This document shows, piece by piece, positions 12,205 to 22,925 of a stretch of DNA of 64,000 nucleotides. This stretch comes from Desmodesmus armatus (Eukaryota; Chlorophyta; Chlorophyceae; Sphaeropleales; Scenedesmaceae). A model generated the notes under the pieces. That model had not been told where the DNA came from. It was given only the letters and a program-made list of their open reading frames with translations, and ran no database searches. The number at the start of each line of letters is the position of its first letter. The stretch's first letter is position 1. The translations under genes were made by a program, and so were the position numbers. Location: positions 86,238 to 150,237 of the forward strand of contig VIIQ02000246.1 of the NCBI GenBank assembly GCA_007449985.2, read 5' to 3'.

Positions 12205-15200
12205 ATGGCGCTCGCAGACCAAATAGATATCGTCATCCCAACCATCAGGTGCAGCGCACAGACGGGCTAAGCAACCCTAACTACACCAATGCCTGGCTCT
12301 TGCTCACACAACAGTACATCTCACCTAATGCAGGAACCTGGACTTCCTGGAGCAATGGCGGCCATTCTTTCAGCCTTATCACCTTATTATCATTCAGGAT
12401 GGCGACCCTAACAAAATCATCAAGGTCCCAGCTGGTTTCGACTATGAGCTGCACAACAGGTGCGGGACAGTTTCCTTGCAGCGGGAGCAGCAGTGTGTTT
12501 GTGAGGGCAAGAAAGCTCGCACAGACCTGCTGCCAGAAGGGTGTTGGAATCATCAGCAGCTGCTGCATTGACAAGCACACCACCAGGTGCCAGAGGATGC
12601 ACGCGACAAAGGGGCATGTACTGGTGGTCACAGCAGCAGCAGCAGCAGCAACAGCAACAGCAGCGGACAGGCTTCTGCTGCATGTCAACGTAGCTCAAGA
12701 GAGTGTGCTGCTGCACCACGAACTGTACAGTACGTCACGTGTCTAGGTCCTGGCAGCAGCACGCCTCATTGCAAAGTCACCCAGTAGGGAGTGAAAGGGT
12801 GGGGCAGTACAAGGAATTCAGACTCTGCATCAAAAGTGTGTTCAAACTGTGCTGAACAATCCAGCAGCACTTGGAAACTGCATGCAAAGTTACATGGGCC
12901 AGGCCTAGGTTTGATTCCTGTGAGTGACAGCAGCAGCAGCAGCAGCAGCGGCTGTCCCCGTGACCCGGCAATGCAGACAGCAGAGACCTTGTGGGCACCT
13001 CAGCATGCAAAAGCTTGAGCAGCTTGTACTGCTGCTTGGTACAACCTGCATGCTTGGCACTACTGCAGCTACTGTCGATAGACCCAGCAGCAGGTGGCAG
13101 GTTGGATTGCAATGGGGCACAGCAACCCAGCTGCAACCCAGGCCATGGCTGCGCTGCTTCATGCCTGCTGTGCCCCATTGCACTTCATTGCGCAGCTGCC
13201 ATGGCTGCTGTACCCCAACGCTGCTGTACCCTAGCGCTGCCTTGGTGCTGCAGTGCGCAGCAGGATTGAGCTTGTGCACTCCGTTGTGTGTTTGTGCCCC
13301 CTTGCAGGAATGACATTGACCGTCTGCTGGGTGACAAGGCCTGGTGCATCAGCTTCAAGGACTCGGCCTGCCGCTGCTTTGGCTTCATGGTCAGCAAGAA
13401 GCGATATGTCTTCACCATTGACGACGACTGCTTCGTAGCCAAAAATCCCACAAACGAGGTGTGTACACACAAGTGTGAGAAGGTGTGTTATCTCATTCGG
13501 GAAGGGTGTGTGAGCAGGAGTGTGTCAGCAGCAGAAGGGTATGTCAGCACAGATGCTGCACTAGGATGTGTGGGCATAGGTGGTAGTGGTGGTGGTGGTG
13601 CTAGGGGCGGGATGCAGAGTAGGTAGTAGGGGGTGACTGCTTCGTTGCGAGGGGGAAAAACCCAAAACGAGGTGTGCGGCTTTGTTGTGTGTGTACATGT
13701 ATGTCATAGGAAAAAGCAGGGGGGTTGGGCAGCAGATGGGTGGGCGGGCAGACGGATGTGGGTGGATGGGTGCATGAAAGCGACAGAGAGGACTTCAACC
13801 CCCCCCCCCCCCCCTTTCCTGCCCAACCTCCCCCCGACGCCCTTATAACACAACCTCGTCATCCACGCCCGTCTTCCCATCTTGTCCTGGCCTTCCCCTC
13901 GCCACCCTCTGCAGGACATAGGTGCAGTGAGCAGCACCTCCACAACCTCCTCACCCCCCGCCCCTGGGGGGGCAAGCAAGCAAGCCCCCCCCCCTTCCCC
14001 CGCCCCAAAAACCCAACACCCTCCCACCCTCCTACACACCCTTCCTGCTGCAAACCCTTGCAGGACATCAACGCCCTGGAGCAGCACCTGCACAACCTCC
14101 TCACCCCCCCCCCACCCCATTAGTCAACACTTTCAAACACCCCCTCCCCCCCCTCCCCTAATCAACACCCTTCTACCCATCAATCCCCCTTCCCTGCTGC
14201 AAAGTCCTCACAGGACATCAACGCCCTGGAGCAGCACCTGCACAACCTCCTCACCCCCAAACTCCCTGCCCCCACGCCCCTTCAGTAGCCATCAACAAAC
14301 ACCCTGTAACACCCCCCCTTCTCTTGCGCCCCCCCCCCCCTCCCCACCCCTTCTCCTCTCACCCCTGTGCAGGACATCAACGCGTTGGAGCAGCACCTGC
14401 ACAACCTCCTCACCCCCGCCACCCCCTACTTCTTCAACACCCTCTACGACCCCTTCCGCGAAGGCGCAGACTTCGTGCGCGGCTACCCCTTCAGCCTGCG
14501 CGAGGGCGTCCCAACCGCCATTAGTCATGGCCTCTGGCTCAACATACCCGACTATGACGCACCAACCCAGGTGCGCACCAGTCCCCCTTATCAGTCGATC
14601 TATCAGGGCAGCGGCTATCAGGACAGCCAGGGCACTGGAGCGGCTTTGTGGAAATTGACAGCCGTCAGTGCCTTGACAGCCAGCCAGCCTTACCACACTT
14701 TCCAGTCACTCCATCAGGTGGGTGCTTTGCCCAATTGCATAGCACAGCACGGCACAGCACAGGAAGGGAAGGGAAGGGGAGACAGATGCTTTATAGGGAG
14801 TGTGTGGAAGATCAAGAGGCTGTACAGCACATTACAGGCTCCCACTAAAAGTATGCCCTGCTGAATGCTCTGACCCAAGAAGCTCGATCTGATATTCATT
14901 GTAAGCAAGTATCCCCCCCCCCCCACTGACCCGTATGGCCCCTGCGTCCAACACTGTTGCCTGCCTCTCCCTCATTCTTCCTCCTTCTCAGATGGTGAAG
15001 CCTCGTGAGCGCAACACGCGCTACGTTGATGCGGTGCTGACGGTGCCCAAGGGCACTCTGTACCCCATGTGCGGCATGAACCTGGCCTTCGACAGGTGAT
15101 GGATGGGAGTTTTGAATAGTTGGCAGGGGGGGGGGGGGTAGGAGGGAGGAGGTTTGGCAGGGGGGGGGGCGGTGTATGAAGGCGGGGGGATTGGAAGGGG

Positions 15201-17880
15201 GGAGGAGGGGGCGAGGGGGGCGGGGGCGGCGATGAAGCAAAGGGTGAGGGACGGGAGGCTTGGCGGTGGGCCCTTGGATGAGAGAGGGGCAGAGAGGGAC
15301 CAAGGCGAGAGGAAGGGGGGGGCAGGCAGGTGTGTGCCAGGAGGGGGGGTTGCAGGGTGCTGTTGGGGTGAGGTGAAGGTTAGGGCATCTGTTGAGTTGC
15401 AAGACAAGACCATGGCTGAGGCTAGTCGGGATATTGTAAGGAGGGGATGTGGTGCATCCCCTGCTTGCCAACATTGATAGGCAGCAGGCTGTGGGCTTCG
15501 TGCGGGACACCCTTATGACATGTGCTGCTGCTGGTGCTGCTGCTGCAGGAGCCTGATTGGTCCCGCGATGTACTTTGGTCTAATGGGCGAGGGTCAGCCC
15601 ATTGGGCGCTACGACGACATGTGGGCAGGCTGGTGCTCCAAGGTAAGGGGAGACACCTGGTGATTGGGCTGCTTGTTCCTTGTTATGTACATGTTACAAC
15701 CTTGTTTCAATGTGGGTAGGCTGGTGCTCCAAGGTAACGACTGACACCTGGTGATCGGGCTGTTTGTTACTCGTCATTCTGTTATAATTCTTGTTACAAA
15801 TTGTGGGCAGGCTGGTGCTCCATGGTAAGGGCCTGAACACTTGGATGAGTATGTGGGACTGTTACTGCTTCTTCATGGCGTACACGCGTGATGAAGCAGT
15901 AACAGTCCCACCTACTTGTTCAAGTGTTCAGGCCACACCATGGAGCACCAGTGACTGGCGTGCTCCTCATGTACATGGGATGATGTGTTGAGTTGGCGGC
16001 TTTGTACACTGCTGCCCCTCCCCTCTGGGGCCAGTGGTTTGCGACCCCCATAGTAAAGCTGGCTGCTTCCACTGCCCCTGCCCCTCCCTTGTTACATGTC
16101 ACATTGCTTGTTACAATCTGTGGGCAGGCTGGTGCTGCATGGTAAGGGCCTGAACACTTTGTTCAGTAGGTGGGACTGTTACTGTTTCATGACCTTGTTC
16201 ACGCGTGATGAAGCAGTAACAGTCCCACCTACTCATCCAAGTGTTCAGGCCACACCATGGAGCACCAGTGACTGGCGTGCTCCTGATTTACATGGGATAT
16301 CGGTGAATGGCTGGCATGAGCTCTTGAGCTTCAAAGCTACAGGTGTAACTTTGATTTGATTTGATTTGTACACTGCTGCCCCTTCCCTCTGGGGCCAGTG
16401 GTTTGAACCACAAATTTGTGGCCACCTCGGCCTGGGTTTGCAACAACCACAGCTGCCAATTGCAGTGATTGCAAAGTTGGCTGCTTCTGCTGCCCCTGCC
16501 CCTCACCCCCCCCCCCCCCCAAACACACACGGGTGATATGTGACCACCTGGGCCTAGGTGTCAAGACGGGTCCTGTGCATGTTTATGCTTCAGTACTGCT
16601 GCTGCCGCCACTACTGCATCCTTGCCACTGCTGCATCTTCCACTGAAGGTTCAATTCTTGATATAGGCTGCGCCCCCCCCCCCCCCCCCCCGCCCTCTCC
16701 CTCTCCCCCACCCCCGCCCTTGAGGTGATCTGTGACCACCTAAGTTAAGGTGTGAAGACTGGTCTGCCCTACATCTTCCACATGTTGGTGTTTCATTCTA
16801 GCTGCTTTCACTGCCCCCCCCCCCCCACACACACACACACACACACAGGTGATCTGTGACCACCTTGGTCTAGGTGTGAAGACCGGTCTGCCCTACATCT
16901 TCTACAGCACGGCCAGCAACCCCTTCACCAACCTGCATGTTGATGCCTCGCCACTGCTGCTGCCGCCGCCACTACTGCTGCCTCGCCACTGCCGCTCCTT
17001 TTACTGAAGGTTTATACTGACTTTTTCTACTGCCCTTGCCCCTCATTGCCAACCCCCCCCCCCCCCCCCTCACTCCCCCCCCCCCCCCCCCCCTCTCAGG
17101 TGATCTGTGACCACCTAGGTCTAGGTGTGAAGACTGGTCTGCCCTACATCTTCCACAGCAAGGCCAGCAACCCCTTCACCAACCTGCGCAAGGAGTACAA
17201 GGGAATATTCTGGCAGGAGGAGGTCATCCCATTCTTCCAACAGGTCGAGCTCAGGTGGGTGGTGCGGGGGAGGGGGGGCATCAGCTCAGCTTTGTGTTGG
17301 AGATGGTGTGGGGGGAGGGGGAGCAGGGAGGAGCTGCCTTCATCCTGGGGGTGTCACATGTGGGTGTGGGTCGTAGCAGGAAGAAGGGACGAGTTCATTT
17401 CCTTCTTCCAACAGTTGGAGCTCAGGTGGGTGGGTGGGGTAGGGTGTTGGGGGTAAGGGGGGGGGGTGGGAGGGGGGCCCTCGGCGCAGGGGCGGGGGGT
17501 TGTAGCAACCAGTCACGCAGAGGGTGCGGTCTGGGTGTGTGCTACAGACTTTGGATGTGGCTCGCAACCTATCTTCTTTACAAGTCCCCCTTGCAGACAG
17601 ACGCGCCCCTATCGTTGTAAAGTCACTGCTGCTGATTACACCGTGTCGTGCTGTGCCATGTCGTGCCGTGCTGTGCTGTGCTGCCCCCTGCAGCAAGGAC
17701 TGCACCACTACCATTGAGTGCTACATAGAGCTTGCTGAGAAGGTGCGGGCGGGGCTGTCACACATCGACCCATACTTCTCCAAGCTGGCGGACGGCATGT
17801 TGGCCTGGCTGGAGTGCTGGCAGAAGCTCAACCCACTGCCAGAGACTGTGGGTGTGCCAAAGGCCAATGGTGTGCTGTAG
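12205..17880 (+). CDS. UAM: UDP-arabinopyranose mutase / reversibly glycosylated polypeptide
   Basis: Eight exons join in perfect phase to 352 residues, the normal family length: 12205-12248, 12334-12459, 13308-13458, 14373-14570, 14992-15095, 15549-15642, 17100-17254 and 17694-17880. The enzyme interconverts UDP-arabinopyranose and UDP-arabinofuranose in the cytosol and at the Golgi surface, feeding cell-wall and glycoprotein arabinosylation. Diagnostic segments are [27 protein letters not shown] (the DDD metal/nucleotide site), [16 protein letters not shown] (holding the Arg that is reversibly glycosylated in plants), [20 protein letters not shown] and [13 protein letters not shown]. The start sits in a good context (ACCATGG). 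All donors are GT and all acceptors AG. The introns are unusual, carrying repeated copies of exon edges, G-runs and C-runs, annotated separately. Confidence 0.97.
13911..14262 (+). repeat. Three decoy copies of the acceptor and 5' edge of UAM exon 4
   Basis: Copies at 13911, 14061 and 14211 each carry CAGGACAT(C/A) and AGCAGCACCTGCACAACCTC followed by a C-run. The real exon starts at 14373. The spacing is a regular 150-160 bases. The two nearer copies keep an intact AG acceptor and about 45 bases of exon sequence; the first is diverged. Confidence 0.92.
15711..16150 (+). repeat. Three copies of the 3' edge and donor of UAM exon 6
   Basis: The real exon end GCAGGCTGGTGCTCCAAG plus GTAAGG (15625-15648) is repeated at 15714, 15806 and 16124 with GTAACG or GTAAGG donors. 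The second and third copies read TCCATGGTAAGG or TGCATGGTAAGG and sit at the start of the hairpin elements. Confidence 0.88.
15812..15951. mobile_element. Foldback (MITE-like) element, copy 1
   Basis: A 140-base near-palindrome starts CTGGTGCTCCATGG and ends with its complement CCATGGAGCACCAG. The arms also share GGCCTGAACACTTG and GTGGGACTGTTACTGCTTC. The loop holds TTCATGGCGTACACGCGTGA. There is no coding capacity and no clear target-site duplication. The outermost bases of the arm are identical to the end of UAM exon 6. Confidence 0.7.
16129..16268. mobile_element. Foldback (MITE-like) element, copy 2
   Basis: This is a second 140-base palindrome with the same arms as the element at 15812. 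It differs by a few substitutions (CTGGTGCTGCATGG at the left tip, CATGACCTTGTTCACGCGTG in the loop). The two copies sit in the same intron with flanking sequence also duplicated, so they may come from a segmental duplication rather than two insertions. Confidence 0.7.
16533..16960 (+). repeat. Three copies of UAM exon 7, two partial and one extended
   Basis: GTGAT(C/A)TGTGACCACCT repeats at 16533, 16725 and 16849 before the real exon at 17100. The first two copies decay after 40-60 bases. The third keeps about 95 bases, open in frame through SNPFTNL with two changes (FHSK to FYST), and has an intact acceptor after a C-run and a CA-repeat. Coding similarity then stops with no donor at the matching place. 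Confidence 0.9.
17399..17435 (+). repeat. Copy of the 3' edge and donor of UAM exon 7
   Basis: TTCTTCCAACAG, TTGGAGCTCAG and GTGGGTGG repeat the exon end at 17231-17262 with one substitution, leaving a second intact donor about 175 bases downstream. Confidence 0.85.
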
Positions 17881-19771
17881 GAGAGCAGCTTGTGAGCGGC
17901 CCTCCTGAGCCCGTGAGACAGCAGCTGTGCTGGGTCCTGCTGAAGGCGTGGCCTGGGTGGGTGGCTTCTGCTGTTGGGATCAGGCAGCAGCTGGAGCGCT
18001 GGCAGAGGCCCAAACCACTGGCGGACACTGTGGGTGTGCCCAAGGCCAACGGCGTGCTGTGAAGAAAGGGGCAGGGGTGCCCTCAGTGCTGTGAGAGCAG
18101 TCTTCGATTCACGCTGCTGCTGAGTGCCAAGCAGCAGCTGGAGTGCTGGCAGCAGCTGTTCTGTGTTGCAAGAGCTGCCCTCCTCGGGGTGCGGCTTCTG
18201 TGGAGTTGTTGCATTTCGGGGGCCATGCAGCTGCTGAAGTGCTGGCAGAAGCACTTGACAGGAGCCGCAGTGCAAAGCTAGGGGGTGCTGGGGTGCTGTG
18301 TGGTTGGTGGTAGGGGTGTGTGGGGACATGGGGGGGCGTGAGGAAAGCACTGCATAGCAGCTGACAAGCTGTCAGAGGTTGGCAGCATCGTGCACCATGA
18401 CAGCATTGTAGAGGGGCCCAGCAGGGAGCAGCACAGGGGGTGACACAGACAGGGGTGTTGGTTGTGCTTCCGCAGGGAAGGAGCTACACGGACAACCCTT
18501 TCGAGTCAGTTCGGGGCTGGGGCAGAGGGTGTGTGGGGGGTAGGGAGGCATCAGGGAATTGTACCGCATGTGCAGCTGGAGATGAGAGAGCGGCATGGGC
18601 GTGGGGATGGGCATGGTGGGGTAGGTGAGGATGTTGTCGCTGCTGCTGACAGCAACAGTTGTATACTGCTGGGGTGACCGTGGGTCTGAGCGTGCACCAA
18701 CCACCCTAGTGGCGGTGTGGTGATGACTGTTTGGTTCAGTTTGTGCAAACAGCTGCATAGGCCTGCAGACACCTGTACAGCATACAGCATGCCGCTGTGC
18801 GGGTGCCGTCTGTGTTCAAATATTCAAAAGCGTACGGAGGCAGATGGGTGTGTGTGGGATGCTTGTAAAGATCCTGCAAAAGGATCTTTGGTGGTGTTGA
18901 CATGCATACATACCCTGGGTCTGCTTGTCAGGGATGTGCATGTGGGTTTCTGCTCTGTTGGGTGCTGTGCTTGTATAATTGTATGTGCAGGCCCAAAAAA
19001 GCGATCACACAACTCGTGTGACACCTTGCTATTTACCCTGTCGTCAGGTGGACTACCTGCTGCTGCTGGTTGGCAGCAAGGACAAAGTGTGTGGAGAAGG
19101 TGCTGTGCTGTCCTGGCAGGTTGTGATCTGTTCTGCGACTGTCCTGGGAGTGATCTGTTCTGGTTCAAGTGCTGTGGGTCCTGTACTGTCTTAGGGTCAC
19201 CCATTTGCATGAGCCATCATTGCGTAGGCATGCTACAGAGCCTGACTGCAGTTGCAGCAGCAATGGCTTGGGTACCTGACACTGTTCTTGCCGGGCGCTG
19301 TGCTGCTGCTGAGGCATAGCACATCACCAATTGTACTAGTTGTAACATTGAAGTACTGTGTAGCATCTCTTGTGGCATCATGTCTTGGTTGCTGTGATCA
19401 GTGCAGTTTGGTGAAGGAAAGAAGAGTACATTTGCACTGCCTCTCAGAGGACATTTGCACTGCCAGTTCCTCTTGATGCGTAATCCTCAAAACTCAAAAT
19501 CCAGACTGATTGAGACGGTTCTGTATCCTTATCCCCCTCGCGAAAACAGCTTTTGGCCAGGAAAAAGTGGAGGGCAGAACAGCAGATCGGTTTTAGCTCC
19601 CACTCAAACCTTCCCACTCGTCGGCAATTGACGCGAGCATCAATCACAACGTTACCCAAACTGTTCAATCCCACAGCGTTTGCCTGCTCGGACTGCTGCC
19701 TTCGTTTGTGGTCTCAGTGCACAACAGCGAGCAACAGCCTTGCACAACCTACGCGTCCCCATCAACAAACC
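17881..19771. other. UAM 3' UTR and spacer to the rubredoxin gene
   Basis: No gene is supported in this 1.9 kb. It begins with a duplicated UAM C-terminal segment (annotated separately). TGTAA elements occur at 18864 and about 19344 and are candidate polyadenylation signals. The last 100-200 bases must hold the rubredoxin promoter or 5' UTR; no TATA box is obvious. Confidence 0.5.
17985..18063 (+). repeat. Copy of the UAM C-terminal coding end inside its 3' UTR
   Basis: After the real stop at 17880 the sequence again reads GAGCGCTGGCAGAGGCCCAA, then GACACTGTGGGTGTGCC and ends GGCGTGCTGTGA. It repeats the last 25 codons and stop with about 85 percent identity. A further degraded LEECWQ-like fragment lies near 18135. 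Confidence 0.9.
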
Positions 19772-22700
19772 ATGGCACTTCAAATGCGATCACTAGCGGG
19801 ACAGCAGTCAGCAAAGCTGGTGCGCAAGTCCACCAGTCACCAGAGAGTGAAATGTGTGGGCTGTGCTGTTGCAGCAGTAAGCAGAGTCTGATTGTGCTGG
19901 TCTCTGTATCTGCAGGGTTCTAGGCAATTGAGTTGTTTGCGGCCACAACTGGCAGCAGGCAGGCCTAGCAGGCGGGTGCAGGTGAGAGGGTGCCAGGGGA
20001 TATGCACCTGTCAAGATTCCCACCAGCAGGATTCCTGCTTCACCCTGGTTTCGAAGGGTAACAGGAGCAACCTTGACCTGCAGTTTGCTTCTGCTGCTGC
20101 TCTGCATCCAAGCATATGCAGTGCCACCCCCAGCATATAGCGCCGCCGTGCAGCAGTCACCCCCCAATGCCATGTCCCATGAATTGCCATGCTTAGGTTG
20201 TTGTCGCATTGGAGCGCGCTTGCTCAGACAATCGACTGTGCTATCTGCGCCTGTACTGTGTGTGCTGTCTCATGTATGCAGTGGCAGCCACTCCGCAGCA
20301 CGGAGCCCACCACAGAGCCCTCCACTAGTGAAGAGCTGGTGAGTGTGCAGCCAGCAGCAACGCTGCTGGTGTCCTCTTAAAGTGTGTGTGTGTGGGGGGG
20401 GGGGGGGATCGCACCCTTGTTGCAGTGGCTTCTGTCGACATGAACATCCATCCGGATCAGGGGGTCCCAAAGTAGTGCGCGCTGACATGGGTGCCTATGT
20501 AATCCTGCTGCCGCCGCCGCCGCTGCTGCTGCTGCTGCTGCTGCTGCTGTGTCCCCCGTGTCCCCGCAGGACCCTGAGTCAGAGACTGCGCGTAAGAAGG
20601 CAGAGGCTGACCGGCTGCGTGCTGCTGAGAAGTTCATGGTGATTGGCAGCGGCACTGCGCAGTGCAAGGGCTGCGGTTACGAATACAGCCCGGAAAAGGG
20701 GGACCCAGACTTCCCAGTCCCAAAGGGCATCCGTTTCCAGGTGGGTTGGGCTTGCATTTGGCTGACTCTGGGATCGCGTGGGTGTGTCTTTGCGGCAGCC
20801 CCCCCCCCCCCCCTCCCCCCGTGTGCCCCCAAGGGTGGAGGTGGGGGAGAGGCAGAGGCAGCTGCGTGCTGCTAAGAAGTTCATAGTGATTGGCAGCGGC
20901 ACTGCGCAGTGCAAGGGCTGCGGTTACGAGTACAGCCCGGAAAAGGGGGACCCAGACTTCCCTGTCCCAAAGGGCATCCGTTTCCAGGTGGGTTGGGCTT
21001 GCATTTGGCTGACTCTGGGATTGCGTGGGTGTGTAGACACAGGGAGTGCATCCAGCCAATGCATCAACCATCGAAGGATGGTCTTGCGGCACCCCCCCCT
21101 CCCCCCGTGTGCCTTCAAGGGTGGAGGTGGGGGAGAGGCAGAGGCAGCTGGGGGTGCCAGTTGATATGCGCCTTGACAAGGAGGGGGTGAGCTTTACTGC
21201 GATTGACATGCCGGATGCGCGGGTATGTGTGCGCACTGGGGGGTGGGGTGGGGTGGGGGTGGGGGTCAACAGGGGGTTGCCTGATGGCTTTCGGCCTCCA
21301 GGTGGGTTGGCTGGGGGCCACATCATGTGACAACGATTGTCAAGCTTGCATGCAGTTAACATGTCAATGCCTTCCTTCCACAGCGCTTGAGTTGCACTGG
21401 TGCCAGGTGTTGCCATGCACCCACCGCTGCTGCTGCTGCTGCTGCTGTTGTTGTTGTGTTCTTGTTGTTATGCACAGGAGCTTCCTGAGGACTACAACTG
21501 CCCCATCTGTGGTGCAACAAAGGACAAGTTTGAGTCACGGGTCAAGGTGAGGGATTGGGCTCCCCATCTGGGTTGCCATCTGGGTTGCCATATGTATGCG
21601 TGCCTGCCCTTCAGCCGTGGTCGTTATGCAGCAGGAGCAGCAGCGTGTTTGTGACGGCAGTAAAGCCAGCGTGCGTGCCCGTCGGCCACGGCCTTGACTT
21701 ACGCGCACACAAACTCCGCCCCATACTGCCCCCTCAGCACAGCCGCATCCTTCCCCAGCCTGCATCTTTCCCCAGCCAGCCATCTCGCTCCTGTTGGGTT
21801 GCTCAGCTTGATGCCGCGGTATCTGATGGTGTGTCGTGTGCTGCTGCTGCTGCTGCTGCTGCTGCACTGCTTCAGGTTGTTGCGGGCTTTGCTGAGAACC
21901 AGCAGTATGGTCTAGGCACCAACAGCATGACCGGGGAGCAGAAGTCTCTGCTTATCTATGGGGTACTGGCACTCTTCTTCATCCTCTTCCTGGGAGGTGG
22001 GTGTGCGCGGGGGGGGGGGGGGGGGGCACAGGGGTTTTGTGAGGTGTTTAGGGTTTGGGACACCACTGACCATCACGGGGTGCTGGCACTCTTCTTCATC
22101 CTCTGTTTGGTAGATGGGTGGGTGGGGTGTGTGGGGGGGGGGGACAGGGGTTTTGTGAGGTGTTTAGGGTCTAGGGCGACGACTGATACGGGGCACTGGC
22201 ACTCTCTTCATCCTCTTCCTGGGAGGTGGGTCGGTGGGGTGTGTGTTTTTTGGGGGGGGGGAGGGGGCACAGGGGTTATGTGAGGTGTTCAGGGTTTAGG
22301 GCAACCACTGATACGGAATACTGGCACTCTTCTTCATCTTCTTCCTTCGAGGTGGGTGGGGAGAGGCGGACAAGGGGTTTTCAGAGGTCACAGGGCGCAT
22401 GTGCGTACGCACACACAAAACGTTGACTGCGAGGTCAAGCTCAGACAGCTGGCAGCACAGCTGCACAGGGCAGCAACCGACTGGGTTGGCCAGCTGCTTG
22501 ATCATTGTACGGTGACACGTATTCATCTGGTTTGCAAGGCCTTTGGCATGTTGAGGTGGCCGTTGGGCGCAGCTTCAAGGTGTGGAGGGGAGCTCAGATG
22601 CAGCAGTGGATCTACCGTAGAGTGGTCAGCTGGATGGTGATTAAACGGCGGCCAGATGTGCACCCCAAAGTCAGCAGGAAAGGGGGGTTGGCGGGGTTGT

Positions 22701-22925
22701 TGCCTTGCAAACCCCGCGTTTGAATTTGTCAACACAGCAACCTCTGATCAGGGTTGCATGAAGCATGCAGTCTCAGTGACAATATCTCACTCACGTGTTG
22801 GGTGGCGCCCTGCGGAAGAGCTGCAAAGAGTGGGTTACATCTGGTTACTGACCGCTGCTGCTGCTGCTGTTGCTGCTGCCGCTGCTGCTGCTGTCGTCAT
22901 GCTTGCAGGCTACGCTTTGAACTGA
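19772..22925 (+). CDS. RBD1: Chloroplast rubredoxin with C-terminal membrane anchor (RBD1-like)
   Basis: Six exons give 179 residues in phase: 19772-19876, 20282-20338, 20570-20740, 21478-21546, 21876-21996 and 22909-22925. The first exon is a basic Ser/Ala transit peptide (MALQMRSLAGQQSAKLVRKS). The rubredoxin iron site is CKGCGYEY, then NCPICGATKDKFES (two CxxC). It is followed by the family-typical AGFAENQQYGLG and a hydrophobic anchor (LLIYGVLALFFILFLGGYAL) ending at TGA. RBD1 proteins are thylakoid factors for photosystem II assembly (family knowledge). The second exon could start at 20282 or 20288, both phase 0. The introns hold duplicated copies of exons 3 and 5 and a possible optional exon. 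Confidence 0.94.
20832..20991 (+). repeat. Near-intact second copy of rubredoxin exon 3
   Basis: From about 20850 to 20987 the sequence repeats exon 3 (real copy 20570-20740) with the CKGCGYEY site, an open frame and an intact GTGGGT donor at the same place. Only a few bases differ (for example FMVIG to FIVIG). The 5' part before LRAAKKF is diverged, and the upstream C-run plus CCCCCAAG could serve as acceptor. A third, short copy of the 5' part lies at 21113-21150. Confidence 0.9.
21148..21222 (+). other. Candidate optional exon of RBD1, phase 0
   Basis: Between GAGGCAG and GTATGT lie exactly 75 bases with no stop, in the phase of the flanking exons, encoding LGVPVDMRLDKEGVSFTAID plus MPDAR. 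Inclusion would insert 25 residues between the two iron-binding halves. The composition looks protein-like, but no polypyrimidine tract precedes the acceptor. Confidence 0.3.
22075..22362 (+). repeat. Three copies of the 3' edge and donor of RBD1 exon 5
   Basis: The real exon end (GTACTGGCACTCTTCTTCAT through CTGGGAG, 21963-21996) is repeated near 22078, 22190 and 22316, each followed by GT-G-rich sequence and a repeated GGTGTT(T/C)AGGGT block. The period is about 115-125 bases. Confidence 0.9.
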
